Source: Limnohabitans sp. Rim11 (lineage in GTDB: Bacteria; Pseudomonadota; Gammaproteobacteria; Burkholderiales; Burkholderiaceae_C). From it: a stretch of DNA of 64,000 nucleotides. A program made the position numbers and the translations under genes. Where the stretch lies: NCBI RefSeq assembly GCF_001269365.1, contig NZ_CXOM01000001.1, positions 558,090-622,089 on the forward strand, read 5' to 3'. Shown piece after piece: positions 44,897 through 53,815 of this stretch. Position 1 is the first letter of the stretch, and each line of letters starts with the position of its first letter. A model generated the notes under the pieces. The model made no database searches, was not told the DNA's origin, and saw only the letters and a program-made list of their open reading frames with translations.

Positions 44897-46150
44897 ATGC
44901 AAGAGCATCCAATTCATTGGGAATCGTCAGGCACCAGCCGCATTCCGTTTGCTGTCTACACCAACCAAGACAGCCACAAAAAAGAACTCGAGCGCTTTTT
45001 TTACAAGTCGCACTGGAGTTATGTCGGGCTTGAGGCCGAAATTCCAAATGCGGGTGATTTCAAACGCACCGTTGTCGGCGAGCGCTCTGTTGTCATGACC
45101 CGGGCCCAAGATGGGCACATCCACGTGGTTGAAAACGTGTGTGCACATCGCGGCATGGCATTTTGTCGAGAGCGTCATGGCAACAAAAAGGAATTGGTGT
45201 GCCCTTACCACCAGTGGAGCTATGCCTTGGATGGCAAGTTGCAAGGTGTTCCCTTCAGACGGGGCGTGCGCCAAGATGGCAAAGTAAACGGCGGGATGCC
45301 GGCCGACTTTGATCCCAAAGACCATGGCTTAACGGCCTTGAAAGTGGCGGTTCGAGGCGGCGTTGTCTTTGCTTCTTTTGATCTCGATGTGGAATCTCTT
45401 GAAGACTTCATGGGGCCCACCATCCTGAAATACTTTGACCGACTCTTCAATGGGCGGCAGTTGAAAATTTTGGGCTACAACCGCCAGCGAATTCCAGGCA
45501 ACTGGAAGTTGATGCAAGAGAACATCAAAGACCCTTACCACCCAGGCTTGTTGCACACTTGGTTTGTGACCTTTGGCCTCTGGCGTGCAGACAACAAAAG
45601 TGAATTGCGGATGGATGATCACCATCGCCATGCCGCCATGATTTCAACGCGAGGCAGTGCAGGGGAAGCCAAGGGGGCATCGGCCGATGTCACTCAGGTG
45701 AGTAGTTTCAAAGCCAGCATGCAATTGCACGACCCCAGTTTTCTGGACATCGTGCCAGAGGCTTGGTGGGGCGGTCCGACTGCCGTCATGATGACCTTGT
45801 TTCCGAGTGTCATTTTTCAGCAGCAAGTCAACAGCGTCTCAACGCGCCATATTCAGCCCGATGGCCATGGTGCTTTTGATTTTGTCTGGACGCATTTTGG
45901 TTTTGAAGACGACACGCCCGACATGACGGAACGCAGACTGCGCCAAGCCAATTTGTTTGGGCCTGCCGGTTTTGTGTCTGCCGATGACGGCGAAGTGATT
46001 GAATTTTCTCAAAAAGCTTTTGAGACCAAACCTCAGCATCGAACTTTGGCTGAATTGGGCGGATGTGAAGTGGGTGAGACCGATCACATGGTCACGGAAA
46101 CATTGATCCGTGGCATGTACGAATATTGGCGAAAAGTGATGGAGGCTTGA
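44897..46150 (+). CDS. Rieske aromatic-ring oxygenase, large subunit (NagG-like)
   Basis: 417 residues. The Rieske [2Fe-2S] motif is CAHRGMAFC...CPYHQW (Cys-X-His and Cys-X2-His, about residues 84-108). The mononuclear iron ligands are in [12 protein letters not shown] (Asp-X2-His-X4-His pattern). It resembles the large subunit of salicylate 5-hydroxylase and related anthranilate or salicylate oxygenases, which fits the NahR-like regulator, but the substrate is not proven. ATG 44897 is preferred over TTG 44879. The small subunit follows two bases after its stop. Confidence 0.92.
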   Translation: MQEHPIHWESSGTSRIPFAVYTNQDSHKKELERFFYKSHWSYVGLEAEIPNAGDFKRTVVGERSVVMTRAQDGHIHVVENVCAHRGMAFCRERHGNKKELVCPYHQWSYALDGKLQGVPFRRGVRQDGKVNGGMPADFDPKDHGLTALKVAVRGGVVFASFDLDVESLEDFMGPTILKYFDRLFNGRQLKILGYNRQRIPGNWKLMQENIKDPYHPGLLHTWFVTFGLWRADNKSELRMDDHHRHAAMISTRGSAGEAKGASADVTQVSSFKASMQLHDPSFLDIVPEAWWGGPTAVMMTLFPSVIFQQQVNSVSTRHIQPDGHGAFDFVWTHFGFEDDTPDMTERRLRQANLFGPAGFVSADDGEVIEFSQKAFETKPQHRTLAELGGCEVGETDHMVTETLIRGMYEYWRKVMEA

Positions 46151-46152
46151 TC

Positions 46153-46626
46153 ATGGTGGACATGCAAACTTGGTTTGGCATCCAGCAACTTTATGCCGAT
46201 TACGCCAGCGCTGTCGACAGCGGCCAATGGGATTTATGGCCTGAGTTTTTTACGGAGCAGTGTGTTTATAAGCTTCAGCCCAGAGAAAATTACGAAAGAG
46301 GATTTCCGCTTTCGACCTTGTCCTTGACCAGCAAAGGCATGCTCAAAGATCGTGTCTATGGCATCAGCGAAACCTTGTATCACGACCCCTACTATCAACG
46401 CCATGTGGTGGGTGCGCCTATCGTTCGAAAAGTGGAGGAGGGCCGTATTTACAGCGAAGCCAATTACGCCGTGTTTAGAACCAAATACGACAAGGAAAGT
46501 ACTGTCTTCAATGTAGGACGCTACTTGGATATCATTGTGCAAACCCCCGAGGGCTTCAAATTTGCTGAGCGTGTGTGCGTCTACGACAGCGAGATGATTC
46601 CCAACTCCATCATTTATCCCATCTAA
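46153..46626 (+). CDS. Ring-hydroxylating oxygenase, small subunit
   Basis: 157 residues of the SnoaL-like/NTF2 fold used by beta subunits. The segment [30 protein letters not shown] is typical. Beta subunits are structural and hold the alpha3-beta3 hexamer. GGAGGC (46141-46146) within the end of the large-subunit gene serves as ribosome site for ATG 46153. The ferredoxin gene starts two bases after its stop. Confidence 0.9.
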   Translation: MVDMQTWFGIQQLYADYASAVDSGQWDLWPEFFTEQCVYKLQPRENYERGFPLSTLSLTSKGMLKDRVYGISETLYHDPYYQRHVVGAPIVRKVEEGRIYSEANYAVFRTKYDKESTVFNVGRYLDIIVQTPEGFKFAERVCVYDSEMIPNSIIYPI

Positions 46627-46628
46627 TC

Positions 46629-46943
46629 ATGAGCCAATGGATCGATGTTGCCGCAGAGGCAGATTTGTTTGAAGGTGCTGGCATTGCGGTTACACCGCAA
46701 GATCAAGACATTGCAATTTTTAAAGTAGACGATGGCGTGTTTGCCATCAACAACGACTGCAGTCACGGCAACGCCAAGTTGTGCGAAGGTTTTGTGGAGG
46801 GCAACTACGTCGAGTGCCCCTTCCATCAAGCCTTGTTTGATGTGCGCGATGGCACCGTCGGTTGTGGACCTGCCACAGAGCCTGTGAAGTCTTGGCCAGT
46901 CAAGATTGAAGCAGGGCGCGTTTATATCGACCTAGCGAGCTAA
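46629..46943 (+). CDS. Rieske-type ferredoxin
   Basis: 104 residues. The Rieske cluster ligands are CSHGNAKLC (Cys-X-His) and CPFHQALF (Cys-X2-His). It resembles the NagAb/NahAb ferredoxins that carry electrons from a reductase to the oxygenase. A ferredoxin reductase gene is not present next to it; the cell must supply one from elsewhere. The gene ends 11 bases from the convergent hydratase-like gene. Confidence 0.92.
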   Translation: MSQWIDVAAEADLFEGAGIAVTPQDQDIAIFKVDDGVFAINNDCSHGNAKLCEGFVEGNYVECPFHQALFDVRDGTVGCGPATEPVKSWPVKIEAGRVYIDLAS

Positions 46944-46954
46944 ATCAAGTCAGT

Positions 46955-47740
46955 TCAGGTCCAATTGGGCTTGCGCTTTTCGATGAAGGCTTGAACGCCC
47001 TCTAGCGCGCTGTTGTCCATCATGTTGCACGCCATGGTTTGGGCCGCATACTCGTAGGCTTTTTCGATGCCGGTTTCCAGTTGCATGTAGAAAAGCTCTT
47101 TGCCCATGGCCAGCGCCACAGGGGGCTTGGCCAGTATTTTTTGGACCAAAGACTCCAGGACATTGTCGAGCTCGCTTGGGTCTGCAATCTGATTGACCAA
47201 GCCTTGCTTCAAAGCTTCTTGGGCTGACAGAAAATCGCCAGTGACCAACATTTCAAAGGCTGCTTTGCGTGACAAATTGCGCGACAAAGCCACGCTAGGC
47301 GTTGAGCAAAAAAGCCCCAGGTTGACGCCGCTCACTGCAAACTTGGCTTCTGCTGAAGCCACCGCCAAATCGCATTGGGCTACCAGTTGACAACCCGCAG
47401 CCGTGGCAATGCCTTGCACCTTGGCAATGACAGGCACCTGCAATTTTTGGATGCGCATCATCATGTCACCACACTGCGCAAACAGTTTTTGGTAATAGTC
47501 CATGGACGGCTCTGCGCGCATTTCTTTTAAATCGTGGCCCGCGCAAAAGGCTTTGCCAGCGGCTGCTATAACCAAGACGCGAAGTTTTTGACTCCTGGCT
47601 AAATCTTCCAGTTCAGTTTGCAGCGCAGTCAGCATGCCTTCGCTCAGGGCGTTGAAGGCGGCCGGGCGATTCAAAGTTAGAGTGGTCACGCCACGGTCGT
47701 CGTCTGCTCGAATCACAAAGGGAGTGTCTGGTGTTGTCAT
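46955..47740 (-). CDS. Enoyl-CoA hydratase/isomerase family protein (ECHDC3-like)
   Basis: 261 residues of the crotonase fold. The oxyanion-hole segments are FCAGHDLKEM and IATAAGCQLVAQCDLAVAS. The region NLGLFCSTPSVALSR resembles mammalian ECHDC3 more than classical enoyl-CoA hydratase, and the first catalytic Glu of hydratases appears replaced (AVSGVNLGLF where AEFGxPExxLG is usual). The reaction is therefore unsure. It is the last gene of an operon starting with the CoA-binding protein at 51208. Confidence 0.85.
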   Translation of the reverse strand: MTTPDTPFVIRADDDRGVTTLTLNRPAAFNALSEGMLTALQTELEDLARSQKLRVLVIAAAGKAFCAGHDLKEMRAEPSMDYYQKLFAQCGDMMMRIQKLQVPVIAKVQGIATAAGCQLVAQCDLAVASAEAKFAVSGVNLGLFCSTPSVALSRNLSRKAAFEMLVTGDFLSAQEALKQGLVNQIADPSELDNVLESLVQKILAKPPVALAMGKELFYMQLETGIEKAYEYAAQTMACNMMDNSALEGVQAFIEKRKPNWT

Positions 47741-47770
47741 GTGTATCTTCTGTATGTCCTGTAGCTTGAG

Positions 47771-49408
47771 TCAGATGCCTTTGGCACGTTGACGCAACTG
47801 AAATTTTTGAATTTTGCCGGTAGATGTTTTGGGTATTTCTTCGAATCGAATATCCCTTGGCACTTTGTAACCGGCGAGTAATGATTTGCAATGCGCAATC
47901 AAGTCTTCTGCGGTGACTGATGCCCCAACTTTCAATTCGACAAACGCCACGGGCGACTCGCCCCATTTGGGATCGGGCTTGGCAACCACGGCGCAAGCCA
48001 GCACGGTAGCGTGCCTGTACAGGGCATCTTCCACTTCCAGTGAACTGATGTTTTCTCCGCCTGAAATGATGATGTCTTTGCTGCGGTCTTTGATCTTCAC
48101 ATAACGGTCGGGCTCCATGACCGCCAAGTCGCCAGTGTGAAACCAGCCGCCCGCAAAAGCCTCCTGCGTGGCTTTGGGGTTTTTCAAGTACCCCTTCATG
48201 ACAATGTTGCCCTTGAACATGATCTCGCCCATGGTGGTGCCATCGGCCGGGCATTCTTCTAGGGTTTCCGGGTTGAGTACGGTCATGCCTTCTTGCAGCA
48301 CATACCGAACACCTTGTCTGCCATTTAAGCGAGTTTGCTCTGACAGGTTTTCGTGGGCCCAAGACTCACGCTTGACGGCCACACTGGCGGGGCCGTAGAC
48401 TTCTGTGAGGCCATAAACGTGGGTGATGTCAAAACCAATTTTGGCCATACCCTCAATCATGGCTGCTGGTGGCGCAGCACCTGCCACCATGCCTCTGACT
48501 TGCTGAGAAATACCTGCCCGCATTGAATCGGGTGCGTTGTAAATGAGGCTGTGCACAATGGGGGCTGCACAGTAATGGTTGACATTGTGTTTGCGCATGG
48601 CATCCAAAATAGGTTGCGCTTCAACACGCCGCAAACACACATGGGTACCCGCCAACATGGCCACCGTCCATGGAAAACACCAGCCATTGCAATGGAACAT
48701 GGGCAGTGTCCACAGGTAGGTGGGGAAGTGCGGCATAGTCCATGTGGCTACGTTGCTAACTGCATTTAGGTAAGCGCCTCGGTGGTGTGTGACCACGCCT
48801 TTAGGATCGCCAGTTGTGCCGCTGGTGTAGCTCACTGCAATGGCATCCCATTCGTCTTGGGGGCCTTCGAGTTGGGTCAGAGGCAGGTGTGACGTTAACA
48901 AAGATTCATACTCAAACGTGCCCAATTTGTCGCCAGGGCCTGTGTACTCACTGTCGCACACATCAATGACCACGATGTCTCTGTTGTGCTCACTTTTTAA
49001 GAGGGCCAAAGCTTGACGCATGACTGGCGAAAATTCTCGGTCAGTGAGAATCACCTGGCATTCGCAGTGGTTTAGTTGCCACGCAATCAGTGCAGCATCT
49101 AAGCGCGTGTTGAGTGTGTTCAGTACAGCATTGAGTGCTGGCACCGCGTAGTGCACCTCGACCATTTCGGGTGTGTTGGGCAGCATGGCACTGACGGTGC
49201 TACCACGCTTGATACCCAACGACTTTAAGGCGGCAGCCAAGCGGGCAGAGCGCTCTCGGGTTTGGGCCCATGTGTATTTTCTTTGCCCGTGAATAACGGC
49301 GGGTAAATCGCCAAAAATCTCTGCACTGCGCTCAACAAAACTCACGGGCGAAAGTGCTGTGAAATTGGCGGAATTTTTGTCTAGGCCTTGTTCAAAAATA
49401 TGGCTCAT
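47771..49408 (-). CDS. Acyl-CoA ligase (AMP-forming)
   Basis: 545 residues of the ANL superfamily. The P-loop-like motif is YTSGTTGDPKGVV, the adenylate motif is VYGLTEVYGP, and the hinge and catalytic Lys are in GGWFHTGDLAV and PKTSTGKIQK. The N-terminus (FVERSAEIFGDLPAVIHG) resembles medium-chain and methylmercaptopropionate-type ligases, but substrate choice cannot be read from sequence. It lies between metY and the hydratase-like gene. Confidence 0.92.
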   Translation of the reverse strand: MSHIFEQGLDKNSANFTALSPVSFVERSAEIFGDLPAVIHGQRKYTWAQTRERSARLAAALKSLGIKRGSTVSAMLPNTPEMVEVHYAVPALNAVLNTLNTRLDAALIAWQLNHCECQVILTDREFSPVMRQALALLKSEHNRDIVVIDVCDSEYTGPGDKLGTFEYESLLTSHLPLTQLEGPQDEWDAIAVSYTSGTTGDPKGVVTHHRGAYLNAVSNVATWTMPHFPTYLWTLPMFHCNGWCFPWTVAMLAGTHVCLRRVEAQPILDAMRKHNVNHYCAAPIVHSLIYNAPDSMRAGISQQVRGMVAGAAPPAAMIEGMAKIGFDITHVYGLTEVYGPASVAVKRESWAHENLSEQTRLNGRQGVRYVLQEGMTVLNPETLEECPADGTTMGEIMFKGNIVMKGYLKNPKATQEAFAGGWFHTGDLAVMEPDRYVKIKDRSKDIIISGGENISSLEVEDALYRHATVLACAVVAKPDPKWGESPVAFVELKVGASVTAEDLIAHCKSLLAGYKVPRDIRFEEIPKTSTGKIQKFQLRQRAKGI

Positions 49409-49432
49409 TCAAACACTTTCTAAATATTGAGT

Positions 49433-50716
49433 TCAGCTTGAAGCCACGTTCAACGCCTGATCAATGTCCCACAGAATGTCATCGATGTGCTCCAAGCCCA
49501 CTGAAATTCTAATCATGTCGGGACCAACGCCTGCTGCCAATTGCTGTTGTTCATCCAACTGACGATGGGTGGTGCTGGCAGGGTGGCTAATTAGGGTGCG
49601 GGTATCGCCAATGTTGACCAAATGGCTCATGAACCTGGCTGCTTCAATGAATTTGACGCCTTGCGCCAGACCGCCTTTGACGCCAAATGCCAGCAAGCCG
49701 GATGCGCCGCGCATCTGTTTTTGCATGAGCTGGTGTTGTGGGTGGTCTGGCAAGCCTGGGTAGTTGACCCACGCCACGCGTTTGTCTTTTTGTAAGAAAT
49801 TGGCAACTGCCAATGCATTGCTGCAATGCCTTTCCATGCGCAAGGGCAAGGTTTCAACGCCTTGCAATATTTGCCACGCGCTCATGGGGCTAAGTGAAGC
49901 GCCATACACGCGCAAACTTTCCATGCGGCATCGCATGGTAAAGCCAAAGTTGCCAAACGTTTCGTAGAACTTCACGCCGTGGTAGCCCTTGGAGGGCTCG
50001 GTCATGCCAGGAAATTTGCCGTTGTCCCAAGGAAATTTGCCACTCTCCACAATGACGCCGCCCAAGGTGGTGCCATGGCCCGCCAAATATTTGGTGGCCG
50101 AATGCACCACGATGTCGGCCCCTAAAGCAATCGGATTGCACAAGAAGGGGCTGGGCACCGTGTTGTCAATGATCAGGGGGAGGCCATGTGCATGGGCAAC
50201 TTCTGCAACCGCTGCAATGTCCAAAATCACCATGCTGGGGTTGCCCAAACTTTCTGCGTAAACAGCACGGGTATTGGGCTTGATGGCGGCCGCAAACGCT
50301 TCAGGCTGGTTGGCATCTACAAAGGTGGTCTCAATGCCAAACTTAGAAAGACTGACGGACAACAAAGTAACCGATCCGCCATACAGGGCGCCTGCCGCCA
50401 CCACATGATCGCCTGCTTGCAAGATGGTCATGAGCGCCATGGCCTCGGCCGCCATGCCAGAGGCAGAGGCTACCGCCGCTCTGCCGCCTTCCAAAGCTGC
50501 CACACGTTCTTCGAGGACTGCCACGGTGGGATTGCTGAGGCGAGAGTAAACATTGCCAAAGGTTTGCAAATTGAAAAGCGCAGCAGCATGTTCTGCACTG
50601 TCAAACACAAAGCTGCTGGTTTGGTAGATGGGCAATGCTCTGGCGCCCGTGGCCGCATCCGGAATTTGACCTGCATGAATAGCCAGAGTTTCAGGTTTAA
50701 ATCTGTGATCGCTCAT
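49433..50716 (-). CDS. metY: O-acetylhomoserine sulfhydrylase
   Basis: 427 residues; a Cys/Met-metabolism PLP enzyme that makes homocysteine (or methionine from methanethiol) from O-acetylhomoserine. The PLP Lys is in VHSATKYLAGHGTTLGG. The long C-terminal half with RMSHLVNIGDTRTLISHPASTTH is the family pattern, and the length exceeds that of cystathionine gamma-synthase. No SAM riboswitch or MetJ box is visible upstream; the gene follows the CoA-binding protein gene by six bases. Confidence 0.95.
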   Translation of the reverse strand: MSDHRFKPETLAIHAGQIPDAATGARALPIYQTSSFVFDSAEHAAALFNLQTFGNVYSRLSNPTVAVLEERVAALEGGRAAVASASGMAAEAMALMTILQAGDHVVAAGALYGGSVTLLSVSLSKFGIETTFVDANQPEAFAAAIKPNTRAVYAESLGNPSMVILDIAAVAEVAHAHGLPLIIDNTVPSPFLCNPIALGADIVVHSATKYLAGHGTTLGGVIVESGKFPWDNGKFPGMTEPSKGYHGVKFYETFGNFGFTMRCRMESLRVYGASLSPMSAWQILQGVETLPLRMERHCSNALAVANFLQKDKRVAWVNYPGLPDHPQHQLMQKQMRGASGLLAFGVKGGLAQGVKFIEAARFMSHLVNIGDTRTLISHPASTTHRQLDEQQQLAAGVGPDMIRISVGLEHIDDILWDIDQALNVASS

Positions 50717-50722
50717 AAGACC

Positions 50723-51208
50723 TCAAACAGGGCGCTTGGCCGAAATAATGCCAGTGTTGACACCGACCCAATTGAGGCCGCCAAAAATTCTGGCGTGCTC
50801 AATTTTGACGCAGCGGTTGGTGACCGACTGTCGTCCGGCATTTTGAAAGAGCAAATTGGCTTCGTGATTTTCGACGCCCAGTTGCTGCCACAAACAGGCA
50901 GCGCCAATTTGAAGGGCTTCTTGGGCAATGGGCAATACATCTTCCGCCTTTCGAAAGACATCCACCATGTCGACTTTTTCGGGAATGTCGAGCAGACTGG
51001 CGTAACAGGTTTGACCCAGAATTTCTTCTGCGGGATATTGACCGCCGCCTGCATATCGGGGGTTGACCGGAATGATTTTGTAGCCATGCTCTTGCATGTA
51101 CTTGGCCGCAAAAAAACTGGGGCGGTGCCATTGGGCAGAGAGGCCCACTACGGCTATGGTCTTGGCAGATTTAAGAATGTGCCGCAGTTGCTGAACATCG
51201 TTGTGCAT
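50723..51208 (-). CDS. CoA-binding domain protein (YccU-like)
   Basis: 161 residues. One Rossmann CoA-binding domain (TIAVVGLSAQWHRPSFFAAKYM and IIPVNPRYAGG) occupies most of the protein, as in Escherichia coli YccU. It binds CoA or acyl-CoA but has no known catalytic function. It is the first gene of the metY operon and divergent from the ModA-like gene. Confidence 0.9.
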   Translation of the reverse strand: MHNDVQQLRHILKSAKTIAVVGLSAQWHRPSFFAAKYMQEHGYKIIPVNPRYAGGGQYPAEEILGQTCYASLLDIPEKVDMVDVFRKAEDVLPIAQEALQIGAACLWQQLGVENHEANLLFQNAGRQSVTNRCVKIEHARIFGGLNWVGVNTGIISAKRPV

Positions 51209-51313
51209 ACAGAATTAAAGTGAAGTTAAATGAAATCGGGGAGATGGATTTCCCTTAGTATTCATTTAGTATTCATTGGGATTTGTATTTATACCCCTTA
51301 AAAGAAAGTTTGA

Positions 51314-52063
51314 ATGCGCAAGTCTTTCGTGTGGACCTTTCTATTTGTTGCTTATGCGACAAATTTGAGAGCAGAGGAGGCCCTGGTCGCTGTTGCCGCC
51401 AATTTTTCTGCGCCGATGCAGCAAATTGCGGCATCTTTTCAGAAAGACACAGGCCATCAGCTAAAGATGTCCTTTGGCGCAACGGGCGGCATCTATGCCC
51501 AAATTAAAAATGGTGGCCCCTTTGATGTCTTCTTATCAGCCGATCAAATCACCCCGCAAAAGCTAGAAACAGAAGGCTTGGGCGTAGCCGCCACGCGCTT
51601 TAACTATGCCATCGGTCAATTGGTTCTGTGGAGCAAACAAGACGGCTTGGTCGATGACAAAGGCCAAGTGCTGAGTGGCAAAAATATTCAGCGCATCGCT
51701 TTGGCCAATCCCAAACTGGCCCCTTACGGTGTGGCCGCATGGGAAACCATGACAGCCTTGGGACTGCTGGAGGAACTAAAGCCCAAAATGGTTCAGGGTG
51801 ACAACATTGCACAAACCTACCAGTTTGTTTCGACGCAGAACGCACAAGTCGGATTTGTGGCTTTGTCGCAAGTCTTTGCCAATGGCCAATTGACATCTGG
51901 ATCGGCCTGGATTGTTCCGCCCCATTTGTACAAACCAATTCGCCAAGATGTTATTCTGCTAAAAAACGGTAAAGACAATTCGGCAGCTAAAGCGCTTTTG
52001 ATGTACCTGAAGGGCGAAAAAGCCAAAGCAGTCATGAAGTCCTATGGCTACTTAACAGAATAA
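51314..52063 (+). CDS. modA: ModA-like molybdate-binding protein (orphan)
   Basis: 249 residues, with an N-terminal signal peptide (MRKSFVWTFLFVAYATNLRA, cleavage about residue 20). The ModA signatures AAANFSAPM-like VAANFSAPMQQIA and SFGATGGIYAQIKNGGPFDVFLSAD are present. Ligand residues for an oxyanion include the Ser in SFGATG. No modB or modC follows, so either transport proteins lie elsewhere or this is a different oxyanion or organic-anion receptor. The next genes are on the same strand and closely spaced. Confidence 0.88.
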   Translation: MRKSFVWTFLFVAYATNLRAEEALVAVAANFSAPMQQIAASFQKDTGHQLKMSFGATGGIYAQIKNGGPFDVFLSADQITPQKLETEGLGVAATRFNYAIGQLVLWSKQDGLVDDKGQVLSGKNIQRIALANPKLAPYGVAAWETMTALGLLEELKPKMVQGDNIAQTYQFVSTQNAQVGFVALSQVFANGQLTSGSAWIVPPHLYKPIRQDVILLKNGKDNSAAKALLMYLKGEKAKAVMKSYGYLTE

Positions 52064-52104
52064 AGAAGTTGATAGACGCGTCCATTCAATCACAGGAGAC
52101 AAAA

Positions 52105-53070
52105 ATGAAGAAGTTATTTAAAGCCATGCTGGCTACTACGGTGCTGTGTGGTTTGAGCTTTCAAGCCAGTGCTCAAAACGAATGGCCCAAGGCCAAGCCC
52201 GTCACACTGGTGGTGGCCTTTGCCCCAGGATCTTCTACCGACATTGTGGCCAGGTCCTTGACTCAAAAATTGAATGAATTGACGGGTGGCAATTTCATTG
52301 TCGACAACAAAGGCGGGGCAGGGGGCAACATTGCAACGGCTCAAGTTAAACGGGCCCCAGCAGATGGCTATACGGTCTTGGTTCACAGCGTTGCATTTGC
52401 TGTTAACCCTTCTTTGTATGCCGATGCGGGATACGACGCCCTGAAAGATTTTGTGCCTGTGGCCTTGGGACCCAAAACACCCAATATCTTCACAGTCAAT
52501 CCCAGTGTGTCAGCCAAAACACTGCCAGAGCTAATTGATCTTGCCAAAAAATCGCCCTTTAACTATGCGTCTTCAGGCATCGGCACCACCACCCATTTGT
52601 CGATGGAGCGTTTAAAAACAGCCGCCAAAATTGACATCGTTCATGTGCCTTACCAACCTGCGGCGGCCATCAATGCGGTGGTAGCTGGGCATACCCAAAT
52701 TGCCTCCACCTCCATGCCGCCTGCTGTACCCATGATCAAAGCTGGCAAACTTAAAGCCTTGGCCGTGACAAGTGCAACACGCTCGCCTTTGCTGCCCGAT
52801 GTACCGTCCATTACAGAATATGGCTTCAAGGAATTTGATGACTACACGTGGTTTGGCTTCTTTGCACCAGCGGGCACACCACCCGATGTCATTAACAAAT
52901 TGAATGCCGCTCTCAACAAGGCCATGGCCTCGGCCGATGTGGTGGATCGATTTACTCAGTTGGGCATGGCGGCAGCCCCCAACTCAGTCTCTGAGTTTGG
53001 TTCATTTTTAAAAGCGGAGGTACCCAAATGGGCCGCTGTGGTCAAAAGCTCTGGCGCCAAAGCCGATTAA
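52105..53070 (+). CDS. Tripartite tricarboxylate transporter binding protein (Bug/TctC)
   Basis: 321 residues; start ATG 52105 with AGGAG (52094-52098). Signal peptide MKKLFKAMLATTVLCGLSF followed by QASAQ. Family hallmarks KPVTLVVAFAPGSSTDIVAR and NKGGAGGNIATAQV. Periplasmic carboxylate receptor without membrane partners nearby. The ligand is unknown. Confidence 0.93.
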   Translation: MKKLFKAMLATTVLCGLSFQASAQNEWPKAKPVTLVVAFAPGSSTDIVARSLTQKLNELTGGNFIVDNKGGAGGNIATAQVKRAPADGYTVLVHSVAFAVNPSLYADAGYDALKDFVPVALGPKTPNIFTVNPSVSAKTLPELIDLAKKSPFNYASSGIGTTTHLSMERLKTAAKIDIVHVPYQPAAAINAVVAGHTQIASTSMPPAVPMIKAGKLKALAVTSATRSPLLPDVPSITEYGFKEFDDYTWFGFFAPAGTPPDVINKLNAALNKAMASADVVDRFTQLGMAAAPNSVSEFGSFLKAEVPKWAAVVKSSGAKAD

Positions 53071-53082
53071 GTGCAATTGCCA

Positions 53083-53802
53083 ATGAAAAAATTACCCTTG
53101 GTTTTAATTCCCGGACTGATGTGCGACCACACAGTTTGGGAGCCGCTGTTGCCTTACTTTGATGCCACCCAAACTTGCCAAATGGTGGATCATCAAAATG
53201 CCAATTCATTGACGCAAATGGCGCAGCAGGTCCTAGACAGTGCACCGCCCCAGTTTTTGATGGCTGGACATTCTATGGGGGGCAGGGTTGCCCTGGAGGT
53301 TCTTCGCATGGCACCCGAACGTGTGGCGGGTGTTGCCTTGATGGATACGGGTTGCCTACCCAAGGCCGAAGGGGCAGCAGGAGAAATTGAAGTTGGCAAA
53401 CGATTGGCATTGCTAGAGATAGCCCAATCAAGAGGTGTCCGAGCAATGGCCCAAGAATGGGTCAAGGGCATGGTGAGCCCAAGCCGTTTGGCCGATACAG
53501 ATTTGATTGACCAAATATTGAACATGTTTGAGACCAAAACTTCAGACATCTTTGCCCGTCAACTTTTGGCTTTGATCTTCCGCCAAGACGCCACAGATGT
53601 TCTCAAAACCATTCAAGTGCCAACACTTATTTTGTGTGGCGAGCATGACTCATGGTCAACCCCAACCCAACACGAAGAAATGATGCCCTACGTGCCCCAT
53701 GCAATGCTTTCTATCATTGCCGGGGCAGGTCATATGGCCACCATGGAGAAGCCTCAGGAAGTGGCGCATGCAATGAATCTGTGGCTTTCAAAATGCGCCT
53801 GA
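53083..53802 (+). CDS. Alpha/beta hydrolase
   Basis: 239 residues. The oxyanion region is LIPGLMCDHTVWEPL, the nucleophile elbow AGHSMGG, the acidic residue in CGEHDSW, and the His in GAGHMATMEKP, so the triad is complete. No signal peptide. It follows the Bug gene by 12 bases and precedes the radical SAM gene by 13. It may hydrolyse an ester or thioester imported by the upstream system; substrate unknown. GTG 53071 is an alternative start. Confidence 0.88.
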   Translation: MKKLPLVLIPGLMCDHTVWEPLLPYFDATQTCQMVDHQNANSLTQMAQQVLDSAPPQFLMAGHSMGGRVALEVLRMAPERVAGVALMDTGCLPKAEGAAGEIEVGKRLALLEIAQSRGVRAMAQEWVKGMVSPSRLADTDLIDQILNMFETKTSDIFARQLLALIFRQDATDVLKTIQVPTLILCGEHDSWSTPTQHEEMMPYVPHAMLSIIAGAGHMATMEKPQEVAHAMNLWLSKCA

Positions 53803-53815
53803 TCTTTGTCACGCC

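Noticed and set aside
47613..48362. 249-codon minus-strand frame near the acyl-CoA ligase/hydratase junction
   Set aside because: Out-of-frame reading of the ligase end and hydratase start, Arg/His-rich; no homology recognised.
50186..51223. 345-codon plus-strand open frame over metY and the CoA-binding gene
   Set aside because: Spans two genuine genes on the other strand without any domain.
50717..51313. SAM riboswitch or MetJ-type site before metY
   Set aside because: metY is preceded six bases earlier by another gene, and the leader of that gene shows no recognisable riboswitch motif.
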